Part shown: in pieces, positions 44,102 through 55,799 of the stretch
Layout: the number at the start of each line of letters is the position of its first letter
Numbering within the stretch: the stretch's first letter is position 1
Assembly (NCBI RefSeq): GCF_902167145.1
Contig: NC_050096.1
Span: forward strand, 76,690,683 to 76,754,682
Reading direction: 5' to 3'
Length of the DNA stretch: 64,000 bases
From: Zea mays
Taxonomy: Eukaryota; Streptophyta; Magnoliopsida; Poales; Poaceae
The notes under the pieces: generated by a model
Database searches by the model: none
The model's input: the letters and a program-made list of their open reading frames with translations, nothing else
What the model was told of the DNA's origin: nothing
Made by a program: the position numbers and the translations under genes

Positions 44102-45345
44102 TTATCTACAACAAAATAATGCAAAATACTAAGACAAAAATATCCATGACAGAGTAAATCATATTAAACATTTAATAGTCTACTCCCACTAAAATCAATA
44201 TCCCTCGATTGATACTTAGTGATTCAGAACCCACAACTAACAAGTCTACTAGTGAGCTTTAGCATCACCGCTAGAAGACAAGGTAGATCGGTAAGCAACT
44301 CCTTGCTAATCATATCATATATATGACTCCTGTTGTTGGGTGACATCTCTATGTCTCGGCATCCAACCTTATGCCTCAAAGTCCTTAACCATTAAGCTGA
44401 CTTTGTTTAAGTTAACCAACCCTTTCTGCAGTTCGTATCCGATACAAACCTATCTAGTCAAGGAAAACTGGTGGCACCCTAATTTCATAGACCACCACCA
44501 ATTGTACAAGACTTATGATAGTGCAAGGTTTGGAGAGGCATTAAAGCTTAAACATTTATGAGGGATCGTCCTACTTATAACATCGCACGCAAGGACATAT
44601 ATGCAATATAAACAAGTAGAACAATAAGAATGGCATTCACACAACAGTTGTGATTCGGTATGGCTTGCTGTCACATGGTGATCCCCATCTCCAATAATCT
44701 GTCCATCACGATGATCTCCATCTCCATGATATAGGTATGCCATCCTCCAGGTGATGAGTCCTTCAAGACCTATCTAACGTATGCTGGTAAACAAATTACA
44801 TATACGCTTTGGATCATCACATGTTGACACGCAGGTCATTACATTAAATTTGGACAATACATGTGGCTCCAGCCGTATTGCCCTAGTCACGACACGCAGG
44901 TCATGAATTTATTAACATGCATCATATACACAATAGCCATACCGATCACAAGATGTCCTGCAAAAACAGGTTAGACAAACACGTTTCTATACGTTCGCCA
45001 CTTCAGCAGATAGCCACGGCGGTCCATGCATCGTATGTATGGAAATTCCACTGGAAATCTCATGCGGTTGATCAAATCAACCCAAATCCGAGACTTTCGA
45101 CCCGAAGAAGATTACACTCATGACGTTGATCTGTTACGTCAATCTGCTGGTTGTGTACGCAGTTAGCCCCGATGGTGATTCCAGCCGGTAGGGGCAAGTC
45201 GCACATACAACAGAGAAGGGCGAACTGATCTCTCCAGTCATATCCGATGTAATCTACTTCAACCCTTTATTACCAATTGATCTAATCAAACCGTGCATCA
45301 AGTAGATCCATCTCATGAACCTAGATCCAGACCTAAAACTACGCA
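44102..45345 (-). other. Leader of Angela-like copy 2
   Basis: 1.24 kb leader between PBS and gag. It has many short upstream open frames but no conserved coding signal and would contain the packaging region. The part next to the PBS (about 45019-45345) is missing in copy 1. Confidence 0.75.
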
Positions 45346-45364
45346 GAACCTGGCTCTGATACCA
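45346..45364 (-). other. Primer binding site of Angela-like copy 2
   Basis: The minus strand reads TGGTATCAGAGCCAGGTTC one base after the LTR. It is the canonical complement to the 3' end of plant initiator tRNA-Met. Confidence 0.92.
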
Positions 45365-45365
45365 C

Positions 45366-46639
45366 TATAGGATTATGGGGATGCTACACTAGCGCAAAAC
45401 AAAATTTTCAACCCCATAATACCAAGAACTACTGTGGTTATAGGTCATGGAATTACCACTAGACGCGCAGAGCAGCGGAAGACGTCTCGATGTAGACGAA
45501 CGCGTCGAGCAGTGCCGTGCAGTCGCAGGCGTCCTTCACGTCCTCGCACGGTTCGTCCAAGTGCTCCAGATGCAGCACCTCCGAGGTATCCACACGTACA
45601 GGGAGGAAGCGCCGCATACCGAACTGCTAGGTTCGCGACGGCGGCTTGGCGAGGGCGAGAGGCGAGCGGCGGCTGCTGGTTTGCAGGTGGCGAATTAGGT
45701 TATCTCTTAACCGCGCCCCCGCCCCTCATTATATAGGCGTTATGGTGGGCTTCTGACGCCGAGGCCCATCATTAACCCTAAAGCCCAGTCTAATTTCGGA
45801 TCTAATCCGAATTAGGCTTCCTTCCCCTTAAGTGTGTGACCCTATAGGTTCACGTACAAATAGACATAGCCCGAGTACTCTTACTTGGTCCAATAATTGA
45901 CAGCGGCCTCTAGCAAGACATGTCAACTCCTATGTGTACGTAAAGATCATATCAGACGAACCATTGCGACATTACGTACATGTTGTTCCCTTTGTCTCAC
46001 GATATTTGGTCTGGCTCTAAGCTGACCTCTCTTTCTCGATACTGTGAATTGGAATCCTTTCAATGGTTAACTCTTAACCCTAGCACGACCATGCATTTCT
46101 TGATCCAATCACTCGAGGGGCCCAGAGATATCTCTCTCACAAAGAGAGGGACAAATTCCATCTTGACTGACCATGCCTCAAAGCATGCTTCCTGACAAAC
46201 CCAAAACTACCTTTATAACTACCCAGTTACGGGATAGCGTTTGATAGTCCCTAAGTAAGTCAATTCACATCTTGAGAACATGCGACAATCTCAGGTCTAA
46301 GGATACAGTATTCATGTTGCAAGAAGAGAACTATATTACAATATCTCACGTTGGGTCGGTCCAGCCTCATGTCATACATGCGCCCACATTATTAGTTTAA
46401 CATCTCCATGTTCATGACTTGTGAAATGTAGTCATCAACTAATACATATGCTAGTCATCGACTTTGACTAGGGACATCATTTAGAATAACCATATAAGTA
46501 AAGAATCTCACAAACAATTCACATAATTGCTAATCAATACAAGGTGCCTTCCATGGATATTCAATTAAGCAATATATATATCATGGATACAAAGAAATAT
46601 GCTCATCTCTATGATTATCTCTAGGGCATATTTCTAACA
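45366..46639 (-). repeat. 5' LTR of Angela-like copy 2
   Basis: 1274 bp, the partner of 38842-40114. U3 is the first about 900 bp on the minus strand, then the TATA box and about 335 bp of R/U5. Confidence 0.96.
45728..45735 (-). promoter_or_regulatory. TATA box of Angela-like copy 2 5' LTR
   Basis: TATATAAT on the minus strand, in CCTATATAATGAGGGGCG. The transcript should start about 30 bp downstream, near 45700. Confidence 0.65.
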
Positions 46640-46644
46640 TCTTC
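46640..46644. repeat. Target-site duplication TCTTC (right) of Angela-like copy 2
   Basis: Matches 38837-38841. Confidence 0.93.
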
Positions 46645-47187
46645 TACCCTAAAAGGATCAATAGAAGAGACAAACGAGTAATGCTCACAAAAATTAGCTA
46701 ATCGTGAGCAAGTAGTTACTCACTTGCTGATGTCACCCAAAATCTGGTCGACGGGGTGATGTTTTTGGATCGACGCTCGGACTTGAGTTAGAGGGACCCG
46801 TGGTGCTTCTTCCTCCATAACTTGTTCGTCCTGTGCTCCCCCTTGATCATGTCCCTCTTCTTGAGGTAGCTGTACATCGTCTTGTGTTGGGGGATGCACC
46901 ATTGTTGAGGAAGAAGGTTGATCTTGTTCCTGTAGTTCCTGTGGTCGCACATCGCCTATCGCCATCGTGCGCATTGCGGGCGTTGGAACTTCTTCTTCAT
47001 CTATGTCATCAAGACCTGCTTGCTCTCTTGGAGAGCCATTAGTCTCATCAAATACAACGTCGCTATAGACTTCAACTAATCCTGATGATTTGTTGAAGAC
47101 CCTATACGCCTTTGTATTTAAGTCATACCATAGTAAAAACCCTTCTACAGCCTTGGGAGCAAATTTAGAATGTCTACCTTTCTTCAC
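46645..47187 (-). pseudogene. Sirevirus B integrase-RT linker
   Basis: Open part 46720-47187 ([33 protein letters not shown]) followed by a Gln/Glu/Asp-rich acidic linker to HHPVDQILGDISK, where the frame breaks before the RT. The counterpart in Sirevirus C is at 54153-54400. The linker has no enzymatic motif. It is offset by one frame from the integrase core at 47174. Confidence 0.82.
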
Positions 47188-47836
47188 CAGAATGTAGCAT
47201 TTGCTCCCAAATACACGAAAGTAAGAGACATTGGGTGTTACCGGTAAGGAGTTCGTAGGAGGTCTTCTTGAGGAGGCGATGCAGATAGAGCCGGTTTATG
47301 GCATGGTAGGCTGTGTTCACAGCTTCCGACCAAAACCGCTCAGGCATCTTGTATTCTCCAAGCATCGTTCTTGCCATGTCGATTAGTGTCCTATTCTTCC
47401 TCTCTACCACATCATTTTGATGTGGTGTGTATGGAGCGGAGAACTCATGCTTGATTCCTTCCTCCTCAAGAAACTCTTCGACTTGTAGATTTTTGAACTC
47501 TGACCCATTGTCGCTTCTTATCTTTTTGGCATTTAGCTCAAATTCATTTTGAGCCCTCCTTAGAAAGCGCTTTAGGGTCCCTTGGGTTTCTGATTTGTCC
47601 TGCAAAAAGAACACCCAAGTGAAGCGGGAAAAATCATCAACAATTACAATACCATACTTACTTCCCTCGATGCTGAGGTAGGCAACGGGTCCGAAGAGGT
47701 CCATGTGAAGAAGCTCCAGTGGTCTTGATGTTGTCATCACATTCTTGATGTGATGAGTGCTTCCCACCTGTTTTCCTACCTGACATGCTGCAAAAGGTCT
47801 GTCTTTCTCAAAACATACATTGGTTAGTCCTAACAC
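47174..47836 (-). pseudogene. Sirevirus B integrase core
   Basis: 220 codons: the zinc-region end (CFEKDRPFAACQVGKQ), then LLHMDLFGP, VIVDDFSRFTWVFFLQ, KIRSDNGSEFKN and HQNDVVERKNRTLIDMAR, giving the D, D, E residues. QND replaces the usual QNG. The frame is lost after SYELLTGN, where the family reads KPNVSYFRVFGSKC. A stop at 47837-47842 separates it from the GAG-pre-integrase segment. Confidence 0.87.
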
Positions 47837-47842
47837 ATGATC

Positions 47843-48330
47843 TCACTTTAGAAGCTTATGAAGGTTCTTCATCCCAACATGTGCTAGACGGCGATGCCAA
47901 AGCCAGCACATATTAATCTTAGCTATTAAGCATGCATTTAGATCGGCATTCTCTTTCGAAAAAACAACTAAGTAGAGTTTGCCATCTAATACACCCTGAA
48001 AAGCTAATGAACCATCACTCCTTCTAAAGACAGATACATCAACATTTGTAAATAGACAATTGTAACCCATGTGACACAATTGACTTACAGACAGAAGGTT
48101 ATACCCAAGCGACTCTACTAGAAATATATTCGATATTGAGTGCTCGTTAGTGATGGCTATCTTGCCCAAGCCTTTGACCTTGCCTTGGTTCCCATCTCCA
48201 AAGATGATCGTATCCTGGGAATCCTTGTTCTTGACGTAGGAGGTGAACATCTTCTTCTCCCCCGTCATGTGGTTTGTGCATCCGCTGTTGATAATCTAGC
48301 TAGAGCCCACAGATGCATAAACCTGCAAGG
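47843..48330 (-). pseudogene. Sirevirus B protease remnant and GAG-pre-integrase
   Basis: Open from MTGEKKMFTSYVKNKDSQDT (48268) through FLVESLGYNLLSVSQLCHMG to MCWLWHRRLAHVGMKNLHKLL. Just upstream the protease active-site region carries a TAG in place of Trp and IINSG where Sirevirus C has IIDSG, so the catalytic Asp is lost. The end lacks part of the zinc region because of the downstream stop. Confidence 0.84.
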
Positions 48331-48333
48331 AAT

Positions 48334-49176
48334 TTAAGCTTGGGTTTTAGGTACCCAACTCTTGTTGGGTCCTAGAAGGTTAGTCACAATAACTTTTGGA
48401 ACCCAAATACAAGTCTTGTCTCCCTTGCATTTGGATCCCAACTTCCTAGCAACTACTTTTGCATTCTTACATGAAAGTACAAAAGAAGTATTGCAAGCAT
48501 GATAAACAGTAGAAGGTCCATTGCACATTCTTCTAGGAGCATGAGACACAACATGATTTCTCCTAGGCCTACTTCTACCATGAACAAAAGTGGAACTTGA
48601 TGTAAACATAGCATAATCATAGCATCTATCATTATAAGCATTCCTAGAAAGTTTCCTATCATAAATATAGGCATGATTCTTTTGGGAACTACTAGCCATA
48701 GGGGCCTTCCCTTTCTCCTTGTTGAGAACGGGAGTCCTTTGGCTTGTTAAGTAGGTCTCCTTTTGAAAACCAAGTCCATCCTTTATTGAGGGGTGTCTAC
48801 CAATAATGTAGGCATCCCTAGCAAATTTTAACTTATCAAAATCAACTCTGCAAGTCTTAAGTTCAGCATTAAGACTCGCCACCTCATCGCTTAATTTAGC
48901 AATAGAAATAAGATGTTCATCACAGGCATTAACATCAAAGTCCTTACATCTATTGCAAATAACTACATGTTCTACACATGATCTAGTTTTATTGACTTCC
49001 TCTAGCTTAGCATTTAACTCATCATTTATTTTCTTTAAACTAGAGATAGATTCATGGCAAGCAGACAACTCAGAGGATAACATTTCATTTCTTTTAGTTT
49101 CTAAAGCAAGGGATTTTTGAACACTAACAAACTTGTCATGTTCCTCATATAAAATGTCCTCTTGATTTTCTAGCAT
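48334..49176 (-). pseudogene. Sirevirus B gag C-terminal coiled-coil segment
   Basis: 280 codons: a coiled-coil region (LENQEDILYEEHDKFVSVQKS, SLKKINDELNAKLEEV, KLSDEVASLNAELKTC), a Cys pair (CNRCKDF), a basic Ser-rich stretch and the terminal TCIWVPKVIVTNLLGPNKSW. Homologous to the last 380 codons of the Sirevirus C gag. It is separated from the N-terminal gag by a frameshift at an eight-T run (49214-49221). Confidence 0.84.
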
Positions 49177-49207
49177 TCTATCCTTTTCATTAAGAGCATT
49201 AATTAAT

Positions 49208-50293
49208 TCATTGTTTTTTTTCTACCTTAGCTCTATCTAAACCCTTAAACAATTCAGAGTAATCTACTTCATCATCAGAATATTCCTCATCACTAGAAGA
49301 AGAGTACTTAGGAGTATCTCGAATATGTACCTTCTTCTCCTTAGCCATAAGACATGTATGACGTTCGTTGGGGAAGAGTGAAGACTTGTCGAAGGCCGAG
49401 GCAGCCAGTCCTTCATCGTCGGAGTCGGATGAAGAGCAGTCAGAATCCCATTCCTTTCCAAGATGCGCCTCGCCCTTCGCCTTCCTGTAATTCCTCTTCT
49501 TCTCCTTCTTCCCATGTCTTTCTTGTGCCTGGTCATTTTCATTATCGAGACATTGAGCAATAAAGTGACCAGTCTTACCGTATTTGAAGCAGGAGCGCTT
49601 TCCCCTTATTTTATTCTTGTTGGGGTACTCTTTGCGTCCTTTGAGCGTGGTCTTGAAACGCTTGATGATGAGTGCCATCTCATCTTCATTTAGCCCGGCA
49701 GCCTCCACTTGCGCCACCTTGCTTGGTAGTGCCTCCCTGCTGCTGGTTGCTTTGAGAGCAACGGGTTGTGGCTCGTAGACGGGTAGTGGACCGTTTAGTG
49801 CATTGTCCACGTATCGAGCTTCTTTCACCATCATGCGCCCGCTCATGAATTTTCCAAGGATCTCCTCGGGCATCATTTTGGTGTACCTAGGATTTTCACG
49901 AATAAGGTTGACAAGATGGGGGTCAATGACAGTAAATGACTTGAGCATGAGTCGGACGACATCATGATCCGTCCATCTTGTGCTTCCGTAGCTTCGGATC
50001 TTGTTGACCAGGGTCTTGAGAATGTTGTAGGTTTGTGTTGGCTCCTCTCCCCTGATCATCACGAACCTTCCCAATTCGCCTTCCACCATTTCCATCTTGG
50101 TGATCATGGTGGCGTCGTTTCCCTCATGAGATATCTTGACGGTGTCCCATATTTGTTTGGCATTGTCCAAACCGCTCACCTTATTGTATTCATCCCTGCA
50201 AAGAGATGCTAGAAAAACAGTAGTGGCTTGGGTGTTTTTATGAATTTGTTCATTTATCATCACAGAGTTATCAGTACTATCAAAATGCATCCC
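49208..50293 (-). pseudogene. Sirevirus B gag, middle segment
   Basis: From MHFDSTDNSVMINEQIHKNT, just after the Sirevirus C insertion, through VFLASLCRDEYNKVSGL, TLVNKIRSYGSTRW and NEDEMALIIKRFKTTLK to a zinc knuckle reading CFKYGKTGHFIAQC. The second Cys of CX2CX4HX4C is Tyr, so the knuckle is damaged. An acidic/Ser cluster (SDSDDEG, SSSSDEEYSDDEVDY) follows. The apparent extension to 50326 is LTR sequence of Sirevirus C. Confidence 0.87.
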
Positions 50294-51499
50294 TGAAAGT
50301 CGCCTAGAGGGGGGGTCAATAGGCAAATCTGAAATTTATATACTTTAAGCACAACTACAAGTCGGGGTTAGCGTTAGAAATAAAAGCGAGTCCGAAAGAG
50401 AGGGCGAAAAATAAATCACAAGCAAATAAGGCGGATGACACGGTGATTTGTTTTACCGAGGTTCGGTTCTTGCAAACGTACTCCCCGTTGAGGTGGTCAC
50501 AAAGATCGGGTCTCTTTCAACCCTTTCCCTCTCTCAAACGGTCACCTAGACCGAGTGAGCTTTTATCTTCAATCAAACGGGACACTTAGTCCACTACAAG
50601 GACCACCACAACTTGGTGTCTCTTGCTTTGATTACAATGATCTTGGGAACAAGAAAGGAGGAAGAAGAAAATCGATCCAAGCGCAAGAGCTCAAAAGAAC
50701 ACAACAAAACTCTCTCTTCTAGTCACTATTGCTTTGAGTGGAATTGGGACTTGGAGAGATTTTGATTCACTCTATTTGTGTCTTCTATTGAATACACTAG
50801 CTCTTGTATTGAATGTGTTGGCTGAAAACTTGGATGCCTTGAAGTGTTGGTGGTTGGGGGTATTTATAGCCCCAACCACCAAAGTGGCCGTTGGGGAAGG
50901 CTGCTATCGAAGGGCACACCGGACAGTCTGGTGCGCCACCGGAGCCACGTCACCCAACCGTTAGGGTTTGACCGTTGGAGCTTCTGACATGTGGGCCACC
51001 GGACAGTCCGGTGGTGCACCGGACAGTTCGGTGGTGCACCGGACATGTCCTGTTCACTGTCTGGTGCGCCATCTGGCGCCTGCTCTGACTCTGCGCGCGC
51101 AGTCGGCACTGTTCACTTTTGCAGTCGACCGTTGGCGCTGTAGCTGTTACTACGCTTGGCACACCGGACAGTCCGGTGCTACACCGGACAGTCCGGTGAA
51201 TTATAGCGGAGGGCAATCCCAGAAACCTGAAGGTGGCAAGTTTGGAGTGATTATCCCTGGTGCACCGGACACTGTCTGGTGGCACACCGGACGGTCCGGT
51301 GCGCCAGACCAGGGCTGCCTTCGGTTGTCTTTGCTCCTTTTTATTTGAACCCTTTCTTGGACTTTTTATTGGTTTTTGTTGAACCTTTGGCACCTGTAGA
51401 ACTTATAATCTAGAGCAAACTAGTTAGTCCAATTATTTGTGTTGGGCAATTCAACCATCAAAATCATTTAGGAAAAGGTGTAAGCCTATTTCCCTTTCA
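50294..51499 (-). repeat. 3' LTR of Sirevirus C
   Basis: 1206 bp, TGAAAGGGAAATAGGC to GGCGACTTTCA on the minus strand. Near-identical to 61198-62396 except for repeat-copy differences in the palindrome array. Confidence 0.95.
50920..51305 (-). repeat. GTCCGGTG palindrome array in Sirevirus C 3' LTR
   Basis: About ten copies of CACCGGACAGTCCGGTG-type palindromes. One 20 bp unit near 51020-51040 is absent from the 5' LTR of the same element. Confidence 0.85.
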
Positions 51500-52320
51500 A
51501 TCTCCCCCTTTTTGGTGATTGATGCCAACACAAACCAAAGCAAATATATAAGTGCAGAATTGAACTAGTTTGCATAAGGTAAGTGCAAAGGTTGCTTGGA
51601 ATTAAACCAATATACATTTCATAAGATATGCATGGATTGCTTTCTTCTATTTTAACATTTTGGACCACGCTTGCACCACTTGTTTTGTTTTTGCAAATAT
51701 TTTTGGAAATTCTTTTCAAAGTCTTTTTGCAAATAGTCAATGGTATATGAGTATGATTTTGAGAAGCATTTTCAAGATTTGAAATTTTCTCCCCCTGTTT
51801 CAAATGCTTTTCCTTTGACTAAACAAAACTCCCCCTCAATGAAATTCTCCTCTTAGTGTTCAAGAGGGTTTTGGATATTAATTTTGAAGAGGTTATACCG
51901 ATTTGAAATTATATCAAAAATAAGATACCCATTTGAAAAACTTCTTTAATACAAATTGAAATAACATAATTTTTGAAATTGGTGGTGGTGCGGTCCTTTT
52001 GCTTTGGGCTAATACTTTCTCCCCCTTTGGCATGAATCGCCAAAAACGGATACTTGTGAGTGAAATATAAGCCCTTGGATAATTTCTCTCCCTATGGCAA
52101 ACAATATATGAGTGAAGATTATACCAAATTGGAGAGTGATGCGGAGTGATGGCGAAGGATGAATAATTCGATGGAGTGGAGTGGAAGCCTTGTCTTCGCC
52201 AAAGACTCCTTTTCCCTTTCAATCTTTGACTTAGCATAAAATACGCTTGAAGACACATTAGTCATAGCACATGAAAGAGATATGATCAAAGGTATGCAAA
52301 TAAGCTATGTGTGCAAAGTA
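51500..52320 (-). other. Sirevirus C pol-LTR spacer with repeated polypurine tracts
   Basis: CTCCCCC tracts (plus strand) at about 51502, 51790, 51832 and 52020. The first abuts the LTR. No env-like ORF. Confidence 0.78.
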
Positions 52321-52683
52321 TCAATCAAAATTCCTAGAATCAAGAATGTTTAGCTCATGCCTAAGTTTGGTAAAAGTTTTCTCATCTAATGGCTTGGTAA
52401 AGATATCGGATACTTGTTCTTTTGTGCTAACATAAGCAATCTCGATATCCCCCTTTTGTTGGTGATCCCTCAAAAAGTGATACCGAATGGCTATGTGCTT
52501 AGTGCGGCTGTGCTCAACGGGATTATCCGCCATGCGGATTGCACTCTCATTATCACATAGGAGAGGAACTTTGGTTAGTTTGTAACCATAGTCTCTAAGG
52601 GTTTGCCTCATCCAAAGCAATTGCGCGCAACAATGGTCTGCGGCAATGTACTCGGCTTCGGCGGCAGAAAGAGCTACAGAGTT
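52321..52683 (-). pseudogene. Sirevirus C RNase H C-terminus
   Basis: Open 52321-52620 ([55 protein letters not shown]). The stretch to 52683 ([14 protein letters not shown]) is continuous with it apart from the start codon. It is cut from the upstream RT/RNase H frame by a TAA in place of Gln at about 52685. Confidence 0.87.
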
Positions 52684-53685
52684 TTATTTCTTAGAAGCCC
52701 AAGACACCAGAGATCTTCCCAAGAACTGGCAAGTCCCTGATGTGCTCTTTCTATCAATCTTACACCCTGCCCAATCAGCATCTGAATATCCAATTAAATC
52801 AAAAGTGGATCCCTTGGGGTACCAAAGGCCAAACTTAGGAGTATAAACTAAATATCTCCAGATTCGTTTTATGGCCCTAAGGTGAACTTCCTTAGGATCG
52901 GCTTGGAATCTTGCACACATGCATACGGAAAGCATAATATCCGGTCGAGATGCACATAAATAGAGTAAAGATCCTATCATCGACCGGTATACCTTTTGAT
53001 CTACGGATTTACCTCCTGTGTCGAGTTCGAGATGCCCATTGGTTCCCATGGGTGTCTTGATGGGCTTGGCATCCTTCATCCCAAACTTGGTGAGTATGTC
53101 TTGAATGTACTTTGTTTGGCTGATGAAGGTGCCCTCTTGGAGTTGCTTGACTTGAAATCCTAGAAAATACTTCAACTCCCCCATCATAGACATCTCGAAT
53201 TTTTGAACCATTATCCTACTAAACTCTTCACAAGCAGATTTGTTAGTAGACCCAAATATGATATCATCAACATAAATTTGGCACACAAACAAATCATTTG
53301 CAATTGTTTTAGTAAAGAGAGTAGGATCGGCTTTTCCAACTTTGAAGCCATTAGCGATAAGAAAATCTCTTAGGCATTCATACCATGCTCTTGGGGCTTG
53401 CTTGAGCCCATAAAGCGCCTTAGAGAGTTTATACACGTGGTTAGGGTACTCACTATCTTCAAAGTCAAGAGGTTGCTCAACATAGACCTCCTCCTTGATT
53501 GGTCCATTGAGGAAGGCACTTTTCATGTCCATTTGATAGAGCCTAAAGCCATGGTAAGTAGCATAGACAAGTAATATACGAATTGACTCAAGCCTAGCTA
53601 CGGGTGCATAGGTTTCACCGAAATCCAAACCTTCGACTTTTGAAAATCCCTCGGCCACAAGTCGGGCTTTGTTCCTTGTCACCAC
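52684..53685 (-). pseudogene. Sirevirus C RT and RNase H N-terminus
   Basis: 333 codons: [54 protein letters not shown], catalytic YVDD in [13 protein letters not shown], then the connection and RNase H start ([20 protein letters not shown]) to SLVSWASKK and TAA. Unlike Sirevirus A, the YVDD box is intact. The apparent start is internal: the same frame continues upstream to a TGA at about 53760. Confidence 0.88.
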
Positions 53686-54152
53686 ACCATGCTCATCTTG
53701 CTTGTTGCGGAAGACCCACTTGGTTCCTACAACATTTTGGTTAGGACGTGGAACAAGATGTCATACCACATTCCTCGTGAAGTTGTTGAGCTCCTCTTGC
53801 ATTGCCAACACCCAATCCGAATCCCTTAATGCATCTTCTACCCTGTATGGCTCAATAGAAGACACAAAGGAGTAATGTTCACAAAAATGAGCAACACGAG
53901 ATCGAGTAGTTACCCCCTTATGAATATCGCCAAGGATGGAGTTCACGGGGTGATCTCTTTGTATTGCTTGGTGGACTCTTGGGTGTGGCGGTCTTGGATC
54001 CTCATCATCTTCCTTGTCTTGATCATTGACATCTCCCCTTGATCATTGTCCTCCTCTTGAGGTGGCTCTTCTTGATCTTCATTTTCATCATCTTGAGCTT
54101 GATCCTCATCTTGTGTTGGTGGAGATGCTTGATTTGAAGATGATGGTTGATC
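53686..54152 (-). pseudogene. Sirevirus C RT N-terminus and acidic linker
   Basis: [17 protein letters not shown] (53686-53750) is preceded by a TGA replacing Trp in NVVWHLVPRP, then [14 protein letters not shown] and HFCEHYSFVSSIEPYRVEDA (53761-53946). Further upstream the Asp/Glu/Gln-rich linker is shifted and joins the integrase segment near 54153. Confidence 0.8.
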
Positions 54153-54806
54153 TTATGCATGTGGAGGCTCTTCGGATTCCTTAGGACACACATCCCCAAT
54201 GGACATGTTCCTTAGCGCGACGCACGGAGCCTCTTCATCATCTAGCTCATCAAGGTCAACTTGCTCTACTTGAGAGCCGTTAGTCTCATCAAACACAATG
54301 TCACAAGAAACTTCAACTAGTCCAGTGGACTTGTTAAAGACTCTATATGCCCTTGTGTTTGAATCATATCCTAGTAAAAAGCCTTCTACAGCCTTAGGAG
54401 CAAATTTAGATTTTCTACCTCTTTTAACAAGAATAAAGCATTTGCTACCAAAGACTCTAAAATATGAAACATTGGGCTTTTTACCGGTTAGGAGTTCATA
54501 TGATGTCTTCTTGAGGATTCGGTGAAGGTAGAGACGGTTGATGGCGTAGCAAGCGGTGTTGACTGCTTCCGCCCAAAACCGGTCTGAAGTCTTGTACTCA
54601 TCAAGCATGGTCCTCGCCATGTCAAGTAGAGTTCTATTCTTCCTCTCTACTACACCATTTTGTTGTGGTGTGTAGGGAGAAGAGAACTCATGCTTGATGC
54701 CCTCATCCTCAAGGAAGCCTTCTATTTGTGAGTTCTTGAACTCCGTCCCTTTGTCGCTTCTAATCTTTTTGATCCTTAAGCCGAACTCATTTTGAGCCCA
54801 TCTCAA
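54153..54806 (-). pseudogene. Sirevirus C integrase C-terminal half
   Basis: 217 codons: KIRSDKGTEFKNSQIEGF (second catalytic Asp present, SDNG changed to SDKG), YTPQQNGVVERKNRTLLDMA (catalytic Glu), [38 protein letters not shown] and [18 protein letters not shown], ending in a stop after EEPPHA. The CACTA element inserts about 20 bp upstream of this frame, and the remaining integrase lies at 57770-57850. Confidence 0.87.
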
Positions 54807-54845
54807 GAATCCCTTTAAGGTCTCTTGACTACACCAAAATAGTAA

Positions 54846-55200
54846 ACTTCCTAGAGCCTAAACGCTAGGAAGTTAGCTCTAAACTCTAGGAAGTTAAGCC
54901 ATCCCGTCGAAAGTTTGGCTCTCGGAAATTTTTTGTCGGAAGTTAGCTTAACTTCCTAGAGCCCTCTAGGAAGTTAACTAACTTCCTACAGCCAATAAAG
55001 CCTCTCGAAAGTTAGTAGGTTCTCGGAAGTTAGTACCTTCACACCGTCAACGTCGTCAGCTGACTAACTTCCTACTACTAACTTCCTACGGCTGACTGTA
55101 GCCCTAGGAAGTTAGCTGGCTAACTTCCTACGGCTGACTGTAGCCCCTAGGAAGTTAACTGGTTAACTTCCTATGGCCCAATAAGCCTCTAGGAAGTTAA
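54846..55200. repeat. Left subterminal repeats of the CACTA element
   Basis: More than 15 copies of AACTTCCTA/TAGGAAGTT in mixed orientation. In En/Spm such motifs bind the element-encoded TnpA protein. Confidence 0.85.
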
Positions 55201-55504
55201 TTTGACCAGCATTACAAATGTTATTTATTTTTATTTTACGCCACATTCGACAACATAACAAATATATCAACACCTATATAGCACAACATATTTTTCACAT
55301 AAAACATCTCACACACAATCACATAACAATATTTAAATCCATAGTCTCATCAATTACATCACAAAAGTCTCATCCATAGTCATAATAAGATACATCTCAT
55401 CATCCAATACTAATAAGAGACAATATCTTATACATAGTCATAATAAAAGTCTCAAGTATCAGAACACAAAACATGGAAGCTCACGGTCGCCGATCACCAT
55501 CGGG

Positions 55505-55790
55505 TTACAGTGACGAGTGATGGTCGATACCTCCACTAGCGAAGAGGGTTTCGACAAAGCCTAACCCGTCTTCTCGTTCATGCGTCGGCAAGGTAGTTGG
55601 AGGGGTCTAATATACATGTACAAATGATATTTGTTGAGTTACATCATAATATAACTAACAACAAGTAAATGATGATGAATTTGCATACCTGATGTTCGGT
55701 AGATGGAGATGTAGGTGTAGGTGGAGGTGAAGACCAAGGATAATGAACGGGTGGTGGGGGGCACCGGGACGTGTATCCCTTGGGCCTGTG
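55505..55790 (-). pseudogene. Two terminal exons of a CACTA TnpA-like gene (putative)
   Basis: On the minus strand an open Pro-rich exon (about 55790-55689; RCPPPPVHYPWSSPPPTPTS) ends in CATCAG followed by the donor GTATGC. An 82 bp AT-rich intron ends in ATATTAG, and the frame continues in phase (THEREDGLGFVETLFASGG) to TAA at 55505-55507. Pro-rich C-termini of this kind occur in plant Ptta/En/Spm transposase-accessory proteins. The splice model is read by eye only; the upstream acceptor (CTAG near 55791) is a guess. Confidence 0.4.
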
Positions 55791-55799
55791 CTAGTTGCT

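Larger units (their letters stand above)
38842..46639 (-). mobile_element. Angela/Tork-like copia element, copy 2: complete, with intact polyprotein
   Basis: 7798 bp, minus strand, inserted in the RT region of Sirevirus B. Two LTRs of 1273 and 1274 bp differ at about 16 positions by eye, mostly transitions (about 98.7% identical). There is a perfect TSD, a canonical initiator tRNA-Met PBS and polypurine tract, and a single uninterrupted 1321-codon gag-pol frame. It is the only LTR element in the window with all the visible requirements for autonomous movement. The TG end at 45366 is mutated to TA in the 5' LTR. Confidence 0.96.

Noticed and set aside
45346..45364. tRNA gene at the tRNA-Met-like sequence
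   Set aside because: Only the 19 bp complementary to the tRNA 3' end is present, adjacent to an LTR; it is a primer binding site.
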